A stretch of DNA of 29,514 nucleotides from the NCBI GenBank assembly GCA_002450155.1, contig DJYO01000023.1, positions 1-29,514 of the forward strand, in the 5' to 3' direction. The translations under genes were made by a program, and so were the position numbers. The notes under the pieces were generated by a model. That model had not been told where the DNA came from and ran no database searches. It saw only the letters and a list, made by a program, of their open reading frames with translations. Positions 23,316 to 29,514 of this stretch are shown one piece after another (the first letter of the stretch is position 1; each line of letters opens with the position of its first letter). The DNA is from Mageeibacillus sp. UBA6976 (GTDB taxonomy: Bacteria > Bacillota > Clostridia > Saccharofermentanales > Saccharofermentanaceae).

Positions 23316-25364
23316 ATGAGATTTAAGACTTTTGCAAGAACGGTTTCATTACTTCTTATAATATGTATGGTCTTCGGGAGCACTGCTGTTACGAGCAATG
23401 CTGCTACACCCGGTATCTCGCTGTCAGGCACATGTCATGTTCAAGACTACGGCGATACCCAGGGACGATGGGATGCATCTACAGGGACACTTACACTGGG
23501 GACCAGAGGACAATCCAAGAGAGTTGAGGCGATTACGATAAACCTTAATAACTCTACCGGTATATCAGGTTCTCTAAGGTACAGGGTTCATGTCCAGAAT
23601 ATTGGTTGGCAGGGCTTTAAGACCGCAGGTACCGAGGCAGGCACGAGGGGTCAGTCACTGAGACTTGAGGGCATCGAGATGGAGCTTACGGGCGATCTCG
23701 CATCTTACTATACAGTTGAGTATGCAGTGCATATTCAGGACTATGGTGATGCCCAGGGTTTTGTTACTGACGGAACTCTTGCAGGCACAACGGGCGAGTC
23801 CAAGAGACTTGAGGAAGTAAGGATAAGGATCGTGCCTGCAAATCAGGGTAATTCTACTTCAGTTAACTATAGAGTTCATAGGCAGGACTATGGTTGGGAG
23901 AGTGCGTGGGCAAGAGACGGAGCCTGCTCAGGTACAACTGGACAGTCAAAGAGACTTGAGGGTATTGAGATTCACTTAACAGGAAATCAGTATAAGGGTG
24001 GTATCACTTACCATACTCATGTACAGAATATAGGCTGGGAAAGCACATGGTCAAAGGACGGCGAGATGAGCGGCACCCAGGGCATGAGCTACAGACTCGA
24101 GGGTATAGAGATCAAGCTCACAGGCGAGGTAGCGAACCATTACGATGTTTACTACAGAGTCCACGCACAGGACTTCGGCTGGCTGGGCTGGGCGAAGAAC
24201 GGTGAGATGAGCGGAACATCGGGTCTTAGTAAGAGGCTTGAAGCCATACAGATCGTTCTTGTTGCCAAGGGCGCAGGTTCTCCCGGCAACATCAAGGGCG
24301 TAACCAGTGTTACTGATCTTGCCGCCGTAACGGAAGGAACTCCTGTCCTCCCGGGCGCAGGTCTCTTTAAGGTTCAGGACGGAGCCACGATCTCTTACGC
24401 CATAAAAAAGGCAAACGGAGGCTGGTCCGAGATCAAGTCTGACGGTCAGGTCTGTGAAGTATCAGGCCCCATCAATGGCATTGCAGTTGGCGTTCACCTT
24501 ACAAATGCCAGTGTTAGTATCGGCTGCGGAATGCCGAACTTCAAGGATGGTGTATCTGATTCTACGAACTACGATTCGTCGGACTCTCTTAAGATCGTTA
24601 CTGCAGGTAATAACATAGAGAACATTCACATGTACCTGGGGCCCAAGACAGGGCGGAGCACGGATTTCGGATACTGCGTTTACTACAGGGTCAAGACAGG
24701 CAATTACGGCTGGCTTAACTGGGCGTGTTCTGATGATTCTTACGTTCAGGTCTACAAGAGTGAGGCTTATCAGTGGAGCGGCACAAATGAATTGGGCGAT
24801 ACGATCTCTGCTGTTCAGATGATCGTTCTCCCCAAGGGTCAGACACCTGCTGCTAACCTTGGAGGAATTACATCCGCAAGGTCTGAGACTTATCTTTCCA
24901 TGGGTATGCCGGGCTTTGAATCAAGACTTGTTACGGCAGGCAATCCTTTTGCACAGTGGTGCCTTGACCAGTTCCCCGAGAACACTTCCTACGACGGGTG
25001 GGGCGGACCATACTACAGAGTTTCCTACAGCTGGCCTTATGTTTACGGCGGCACATCAAGAAACGGCTGCGACTGTTCGGGCTTCGTCGTTTACGTAATG
25101 CGCGAATACTTCCATAAGAATGTCTTCCACGGCATGCACACGCTCGCGTTCAGCCGCGGCAGGAACATCTCATACAGCGAGATGCAGCCCGGCGACTGGC
25201 TCTGCGACTGGTCTTACCAGCACGGCTGGGTCTACTTCTACGTAGGCCGCGACCAGTATGGCCACGAGATCGTCTTGAACGGCAATGCGGTCTGTCCGGT
25301 ATTGGAATACTGGGACATCCAGGAGTGGGCATCTCAGCCGCAGCACGATATAAGAAGACCTTGA
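23316..25364 (+). CDS. Secreted ChW-repeat protein with C-terminal NlpC/P60-type peptidase domain
   Basis: A 682-residue exported protein. A signal peptide spans about 1-29 (basic start, LLLIICMVF core, SNA-A cleavage site). Six ChW repeats of 40-50 residues follow at about 40-316, each with VH-Q-(I/Y)GW, a GT-GQS step and RLEGIEI; a further diverged pair lies at about 352-395 and 455-505. The C-terminal 570-682 resembles NlpC/P60 cysteine peptidases: PYVYGG, catalytic C587 in CDCSGF, PGDWL and a candidate H636 in QHGWVYFYVG. Such enzymes cut peptide stems of peptidoglycan. GGAGGGG lies before the ATG. Its stop directly abuts that of the convergent gene. Confidence 0.9.
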   Translation: MRFKTFARTVSLLLIICMVFGSTAVTSNAATPGISLSGTCHVQDYGDTQGRWDASTGTLTLGTRGQSKRVEAITINLNNSTGISGSLRYRVHVQNIGWQGFKTAGTEAGTRGQSLRLEGIEMELTGDLASYYTVEYAVHIQDYGDAQGFVTDGTLAGTTGESKRLEEVRIRIVPANQGNSTSVNYRVHRQDYGWESAWARDGACSGTTGQSKRLEGIEIHLTGNQYKGGITYHTHVQNIGWESTWSKDGEMSGTQGMSYRLEGIEIKLTGEVANHYDVYYRVHAQDFGWLGWAKNGEMSGTSGLSKRLEAIQIVLVAKGAGSPGNIKGVTSVTDLAAVTEGTPVLPGAGLFKVQDGATISYAIKKANGGWSEIKSDGQVCEVSGPINGIAVGVHLTNASVSIGCGMPNFKDGVSDSTNYDSSDSLKIVTAGNNIENIHMYLGPKTGRSTDFGYCVYYRVKTGNYGWLNWACSDDSYVQVYKSEAYQWSGTNELGDTISAVQMIVLPKGQTPAANLGGITSARSETYLSMGMPGFESRLVTAGNPFAQWCLDQFPENTSYDGWGGPYYRVSYSWPYVYGGTSRNGCDCSGFVVYVMREYFHKNVFHGMHTLAFSRGRNISYSEMQPGDWLCDWSYQHGWVYFYVGRDQYGHEIVLNGNAVCPVLEYWDIQEWASQPQHDIRRP

Positions 25365-25871
25365 TTAGATCTTTGATCTGGCTTCTTCCAGTGCTTCAGG
25401 CGAGATCTCGCCTGTGGCGATCATGCGGTCTACCCAGAGTTGCATAGCACTTGCGGTAGCAGCTATCTCAGACAGTGAATCCTTGATGGCGACGAATTCG
25501 GTGAGTTCGTCGTCATCTATTTTATTATCTATGCAGATCTCGATTAAGTTATTCTTGCGGGATTCAAGCTCACCCAGTGACTTGAGCATGGACAGAGCGA
25601 TCTGAGACAGCTCGCTCTTATTTACGGGGATAACGGTCTTCATGCCTATGGGGCATTCGCTGGTGCAGTAGTAGTTAAGAAGCTCCGGTTTCTTATAGAC
25701 TTCAGACATGAGGACTACATCCTCAGGGCGGGCAGGGGACTTGCCTGACTCGATCTTCTCGATCCTGTCAGAGCTTAGCCCAGGCATAGAAGCTGCGTCT
25801 CTTGTAAGGCCGGATTCCTCTCTGCTCTTAAAGTATATGTTCTTATCTTCTCTGGTAGATTGTCTGCCCAT
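25365..25871 (-). CDS. XRE-type helix-turn-helix regulator
   Basis: A 168-residue protein with an N-terminal Cro/C1-like HTH (about 11-60: REESGLTRDAAS, then SSDRIEKIESGK). After a short segment with C69 and C75 (CTSECPIG) it continues as a long helical region that may serve in dimerisation. The frame extends to 25928, but ATG 25871 has AAGGTGA before it and fits the family. Four AGTTAA half-sites lie upstream, suggesting self-control. No phage or toxin gene is next to it; the target is unknown. Confidence 0.8.
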   Translation of the reverse strand: MGRQSTREDKNIYFKSREESGLTRDAASMPGLSSDRIEKIESGKSPARPEDVVLMSEVYKKPELLNYYCTSECPIGMKTVIPVNKSELSQIALSMLKSLGELESRKNNLIEICIDNKIDDDELTEFVAIKDSLSEIAATASAMQLWVDRMIATGEISPEALEEARSKI

Positions 25872-25936
25872 AATGTCACCTTGTTCTTTCTCGCCAAAAT
25901 AGCAAAATAGAAGACCGATTTGCGCCAAAGCGTTCC

Positions 25937-26002
25937 TTTAACTCCATCTCAGTTAAATATATCATTAACTCATTAGCAAAAGTAATCAATTCTTCAGTTA
26001 AT
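25937..26002. promoter_or_regulatory. Cluster of four AGTTAA/TTAACT half-sites
   Basis: TTTAACT (25937-25943) and AGTTAAA (25951-25957) form an inverted repeat with a 7-base gap. ATTAACT (25964-25970) and AGTTAAT (25996-26002) are a second perfect pair. They lie 66-131 bases upstream of the XRE gene start. Binding by that regulator is inference. Confidence 0.5.
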
Positions 26003-26040
26003 GCTAATAAGGGAATAATAGGGATAGTGAAGAATGTTGT

Positions 26041-26071
26041 AAACCCGCAGCAGGGGATAGGCTGCGGGTTT
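26041..26071 (-). terminator. Terminator downstream of the TVP38-like gene
   Basis: AAACCCGCAGC pairs with GCTGCGGGTTT (11 bp). Read on the minus strand it comes after the stop at 26085 with a modest T-rich tail. It separates the two minus-strand genes. The rest of 25872-26084 has no gene. Confidence 0.75.
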
Positions 26072-26084
26072 CTACATGTCTTAG

Positions 26085-26798
26085 TTACTTGAATACGGCA
26101 GAGAGCTTGTCTCTCAGGAGAAAACAGATAAATGCCAGGATCCACTCTATTGCTGCGACCAGGACGGAAGCAAGGATATTACCTCTTATGATCAGGTGTC
26201 CGATTATGCAGTACAGTAGGATCTGAAGCCAGGAGGACAGACCGACTGTAAGAGCAAAGTGCTTTAGATCCAGCTTCAGGAAGGCAGCCATATAAGGGCA
26301 GAGTCCGTTGGGGATCCCCGGGAGAAGATTAGCAAGGAATATTATCACCGCAGGGTTATTGGACTTGACCTTGTTCATTATCTTCTCGAATCTGCCGCCT
26401 TCTTCAAGCCTTTGCTCGAAGGCTTTGCCTATCGTCCTTGCAAATCCGTAGACCGCGATATTAGTAAACAGGAATGACAGATAACAGATCAGGAAGGATT
26501 CGTACCAGGTGTATATAAGACCAGAAGACACATAGATTATGTTGCCTGACAGGAAGATGCTTACAACCTGTATGACGTTCATGAGTACGACGCAAAGGTA
26601 TCCTTTCCAGATACTCTGGGATCTTATATATTCTGCGATCGCTTCTTCGTTATTGACTCTTATGATGTCCAAAAGCCCCGGGAACAGTTTGATAAACAGC
26701 AGAACAGTGCCTATCGCCATTAAGATGCAAAGGGTGATGAGCAGCGCGAGATAAGTATTCGTTTTTGCTGAGGGCTTGCTGTTAATATCCATTTTCAT
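26085..26798 (-). CDS. TVP38/TMEM64 (DedA/VTT-like) membrane protein
   Basis: A 237-residue inner-membrane protein with about six hydrophobic helices. The VTT-domain signature is seen as SGNIIYVSSGLIY (about 84-96) and FLANLLPGIPNGLCPYMAAF (154-173), matching the re-entrant loop region of TVP38/DedA proteins. Some members move lipids such as undecaprenyl phosphate or phosphatidylethanolamine; the substrate here is unknown. GGAG lies before the ATG at 26798. The start region is divergent from the yfhO-like gene, 30 bases apart. Confidence 0.85.
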   Translation of the reverse strand: MKMDINSKPSAKTNTYLALLITLCILMAIGTVLLFIKLFPGLLDIIRVNNEEAIAEYIRSQSIWKGYLCVVLMNVIQVVSIFLSGNIIYVSSGLIYTWYESFLICYLSFLFTNIAVYGFARTIGKAFEQRLEEGGRFEKIMNKVKSNNPAVIIFLANLLPGIPNGLCPYMAAFLKLDLKHFALTVGLSSWLQILLYCIIGHLIIRGNILASVLVAAIEWILAFICFLLRDKLSAVFK

Positions 26799-26813
26799 TA
26801 TATCTCCGCGAGT

Positions 26814-26821
26814 ATTATAAT
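26814..26821. promoter_or_regulatory. Shared -10 region of two divergent genes
   Basis: ATTATAAT contains TATAAT on the plus strand (26816-26821) and on the minus strand (26819-26814). The whole intergenic gap is 30 bases. No convincing -35 box is seen on either strand. Confidence 0.45.
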
Positions 26822-26828
26822 TTATTTT

Positions 26829-29141
26829 ATGAATAAATGGTATCGCGATAAGTATTTGTGGATCTCTGCCCTGGCAGGTTTTGTCATGGCTTTGCTGGCG
26901 CTACTGCCATTCCTTTTATCAGACGGTGGATTCATGGCCTTAAGGGATGATTTTGATTACCAGCAGATCTATTTTAATTATATCTGCAACGAGGCTGTAA
27001 AGAACGGTGGCCTTGGCTGGTCCTGGAGCGTCGATCTTGGCTCTGATCTTATTACATCGATGAGCTTCTATACATTGGGAAGTCCCTTTTTCTGGCTTAT
27101 GTGCATATTTCCGGCAGGCGCGATCCCTTATCTTATAGGTCCGGTACTTGCCCTTAAGTATGCCGTCTCATGTATGGGCAGCTACCTTTATATAAGGCGT
27201 TTTGTAAAAAAAGGCGGGAGCGCGCTTATAGGCGCGTTGATGTACAGTTTCTCGGGTTTTACTGCCCAGGCTGTGCTCTTTAACCATTTCCACGATGTAA
27301 TAGCTCTGTTCCCGTTCCTTCTTTTGGCTCTTGAGGATAAGGTCACATCCAAGAGGCGCGGGCTCTTTGCCCTTGCGGTATTTATCAATTGCCTTTGCAA
27401 TTACTATTTCTTTATAGGCGAAGCCATATTCCTCGTAATCTACTATCTGGTAAGATTTGGCCGCAAGGAAAGGGCCATCTTCGGGGAGATACTCACCCTT
27501 GTTATAGAGGGCGTTATTGGCGTATGCGCCGCAGGGGTTCTCTTTGTCCCGTCGGTGCTTGCTATCCTGAATAACCCCAGGGCTTCTTCGAGGCTTGATC
27601 CTGCAAGTATTGGCTCATGGAAATTCCGCCTCATCACATATATATCTATCTTCAAGGCTTTTGTCCTGCCTTCAGATATAATGAGCGCCCAGTCCTGCGT
27701 AATCGAGCACGATTACAGCTCCTGTGCGGCTTATATTCCCGGAGTGGGGATAAGCCTTGCGATGGCTTACTTTATTTCTCACAAAGGAAGGCTGCGCGTC
27801 CTCATTTCGGTCTGCCTTGCAATAACCCTGATCCCAATCCTGGGTTCTATGTTCCTGATGTTTACAGAAGTGCAGTTCAGATGGCTTTATATGTTTGTTT
27901 TGCTCTTGTCCCTTGCAAGTGCCAAGGCAATCGACGAAGACTTGCTTAAGACTAAGACAGCCAGGATCTGCATTGCGGTAAATATTGCTCTCGTACCGGT
28001 ATTTATTCTTGCTCTAAGACTCCTGGCACATATGGGCAAGTTATCTCAGAGCGCAGGAGATACCGGCATTATAAGGCCGGGCCCCTTTTACACAAGGATA
28101 GCTCTTGCAATATTACCTTTGCTAATACTCCTTTTTATAAGCTTTAAGGGGAGTGAAAAGGCCTGCGGCGTAACTGTTCTTGCAGCAGCAATAGCTCTCG
28201 GGATGCTCCCGCTGATGATCAACATCAGAGAATACAGATCAGGGTATGATACCAAGCTCAGAAGGGACTGGTTTGAAGCTTCGAGAGAGCTGTCCAAATA
28301 CGAGTTTGACATGAACTACAGAGCCAATAACACCAGGAACTATTTCTGCATGGCAGGGGGCGCACACGGTCTTGAGAACTTCTGCTCCACGATTACAGGA
28401 TCTATCTATTCCATGTACGAGACCTTCGATCTGGAACGCGGCCCTCAGGTAATAGATATATTCAGTATCCCGGGGTTTAAGGCATACCTTGGCGGCAGAT
28501 ATCTGATAAATGATTTCGCTGAGACAGATGAGATCGTCTATACTTTCTATGCGGCAGGCAGGACCTGGTATGTAACGGATGAGGGCGGTGCATGCCCTGT
28601 GGCATTTACTTACGACAAGGCTATCACTCCAGAGGAGTTAAGAGATCTCCCTACCGAAGTAAGGGCCATAGCTGCCATAAGGTATCTGGCCTTACCTCAG
28701 GAAGGTCTGCTGGAGCAGGTGGGAACTGACGAATTAGTAAGCCTTAGGCAGCAGGGGGCAGATGCCCTTGACGGAGCGGTCCTTGATGCCAACGGCAGGA
28801 TAGCTTATATAACAGACGTAACTGATAAGGGCTTCACATGCGTAAACGGGGAAAGAGAGGGCTTTCTTTTTGTATCCTGCCCTTATGCACCGGGATGGAG
28901 TGCATCAGGTGATATAGGCGGAGCTAAGGAAATATATCAGGTAAACGGCTTTATGGCAGTGAGTGTAATGCCGGGCGAGAAGGTCACATTCACCTACGAG
29001 ACTCCCGGACTTAAAGCCGGCGCAGTCCTCAGCATATTAGGCATCGTGGCTATTCTCGGACTCGTTTTATTGCCGCCACATAATAACAAAACAAGTTTAC
29101 AATTTGTTAATCGCGAACCCAAGGGCTCTATAGTAGAATAA
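26829..29141 (+). CDS. YfhO-family membrane protein
   Basis: A 770-residue polytopic protein of the GT-C-like YfhO family. A first helix at about 11-31 is followed by the conserved acidic loop ALRDDFDYQQIYFNY and DLGSDL, then many hydrophobic helices to about 465. A large extracytoplasmic domain (about 470-730) and a final helix (about 733-756) end the protein. In Bacilli YfhO is linked to glycosylation of teichoic acids; the role here is inference. There is no Shine-Dalgarno sequence before the ATG, and the -10 box ends only seven bases upstream, so the message may be leaderless. Confidence 0.85.
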   Translation: MNKWYRDKYLWISALAGFVMALLALLPFLLSDGGFMALRDDFDYQQIYFNYICNEAVKNGGLGWSWSVDLGSDLITSMSFYTLGSPFFWLMCIFPAGAIPYLIGPVLALKYAVSCMGSYLYIRRFVKKGGSALIGALMYSFSGFTAQAVLFNHFHDVIALFPFLLLALEDKVTSKRRGLFALAVFINCLCNYYFFIGEAIFLVIYYLVRFGRKERAIFGEILTLVIEGVIGVCAAGVLFVPSVLAILNNPRASSRLDPASIGSWKFRLITYISIFKAFVLPSDIMSAQSCVIEHDYSSCAAYIPGVGISLAMAYFISHKGRLRVLISVCLAITLIPILGSMFLMFTEVQFRWLYMFVLLLSLASAKAIDEDLLKTKTARICIAVNIALVPVFILALRLLAHMGKLSQSAGDTGIIRPGPFYTRIALAILPLLILLFISFKGSEKACGVTVLAAAIALGMLPLMINIREYRSGYDTKLRRDWFEASRELSKYEFDMNYRANNTRNYFCMAGGAHGLENFCSTITGSIYSMYETFDLERGPQVIDIFSIPGFKAYLGGRYLINDFAETDEIVYTFYAAGRTWYVTDEGGACPVAFTYDKAITPEELRDLPTEVRAIAAIRYLALPQEGLLEQVGTDELVSLRQQGADALDGAVLDANGRIAYITDVTDKGFTCVNGEREGFLFVSCPYAPGWSASGDIGGAKEIYQVNGFMAVSVMPGEKVTFTYETPGLKAGAVLSILGIVAILGLVLLPPHNNKTSLQFVNREPKGSIVE

Positions 29142-29172
29142 AAACATAAGTTGCAAGGGAGGTGGATTCATC

Positions 29173-29331
29173 ATGAAGTACGTTTGTGATATTTGCGGTT
29201 ACATCTATGATCCCGCAATTGGAGACCCCGAAGGTGGGATTGCCCCGGGCACAGCTTTCGAAGATATCCCTAGCGACTGGGTGTGCCCCGTTTGTGGAGT
29301 TACAAAGGATAACTTCTCACCTATGGAGTAA
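29173..29331 (+). CDS. rd: Rubredoxin
   Basis: A 52-residue electron carrier with one iron held by four cysteines: C5 and C8 in YVCDICGYIYDP, C38 and C41 in WVCPVCGV. Residues PEGGIAPGTAFEDIPSDW are typical of anaerobe rubredoxins. AAGGGAGGTGG (29155-29165) lies seven bases before the ATG. It follows the YfhO gene by 31 bases and may be read from it or from a weak TTAATC/TATAGT promoter (29107-29134). Rubredoxins serve oxygen and superoxide detoxification in clostridia. Confidence 0.96.
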   Translation: MKYVCDICGYIYDPAIGDPEGGIAPGTAFEDIPSDWVCPVCGVTKDNFSPME

Positions 29332-29367
29332 CACCTCCTAGTCTAATAGTAATTTGAGTTGAGATCT

Positions 29368-29405
29368 CCCGCAATGCTTTGGTATTGCGGGTGTTCTTTT
29401 TTTAT
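29368..29405 (+). terminator. Terminator after rubredoxin
   Basis: CCCGCAAT (29368-29375) pairs with ATTGCGGG (29384-29391), followed by TGTTCTTTTTTT. Confidence 0.9.
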
Positions 29406-29423
29406 ATCAGTTATATCAGGCAT

Positions 29424-29450
29424 ATGCTGAAGTGAAATGTTAAATTCCAC
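29424..29450. repeat. Inverted repeat near the right edge
   Basis: TGAAGTG and CACTTCA pair across 13 bases. No ORF or promoter could be supported in the last 110 bases. Confidence 0.4.
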
Positions 29451-29514
29451 TTCAATCCTCCGGTTGAAATAAGTCTTACAATACCACAATTTTTGGCCTG
29501 AGTTCTATCTTAAA

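Noticed and set aside
25876..26145. 89-residue minus-strand ORF
   Set aside because: It runs through the terminator and operator cluster and overlaps the TVP38-like gene in another frame; no start signal.

Overview
The window looks like chromosomal DNA of a low-to-moderate G+C Bacillota bacterium of class Clostridia, probably a gut or rumen type. Support comes from a WalRK-type two-component operon with murA, walJ and rlmH, a HisZ/short-HisG histidine operon, an L10 leader, ChW (clostridial hydrophobic W) repeats, a GH26 glycosidase and clostridial-style tRNA clusters. Family or genus cannot be fixed from sequence alone.

Layout: (1) 1-260, 5S rRNA with its terminator at the end of an rRNA operon. 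(2) 368-6667, response regulator, single-TM histidine kinase with a long extra C-terminal tail, murA, walJ-like MBL protein, rlmH and an unknown zinc-cluster membrane protein; most junctions overlap, so this is a tight cell-envelope operon. A perfect 20-bp palindrome sits on its promoter. (3) 6700-15208, his operon hisZ-G-D-C-B-purC-hisH-A-F/I-E. It has a near-consensus promoter and two TTTAGT-NN-ACTAAA operators, an embedded purine gene (purC) and a HisF-HisI fusion; no histidinol-phosphatase is present. (4) 15209-18820, rpmG-secE-nusG-rplK-rplA-[L10 leader/attenuator]-rplJ-rplL. (5) 18860-19340, a possible free-standing small RNA unit, then tRNA-Met, tRNA-Glu and tRNA-Cys. (6) 19402-21521, an alpha-solenoid-like protein of unknown function and a GH26-family protein without a signal peptide.

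(7) 21543-23225 is the most accessory-looking part: tRNA-Gly(CCC), then two tandem modules with matching borders (66 and 51 bp) but unrelated cores, then an array of 74-bp units made of nested TTCGCT/AGCGAA hairpins, then a PD-(D/E)XK-like protein. I found no recombinase, IS or CRISPR cas gene here, and this is my best candidate for an undescribed element. (8) 23250-29514, a secreted ChW-repeat/NlpC-P60 protein, a convergent XRE-type regulator with clustered AGTTAA half-sites upstream, a TVP38/DedA-like membrane protein, a divergent YfhO-family membrane protein whose start may be leaderless, and rubredoxin.

All calls are by reading motifs and gene order; no database search was run.
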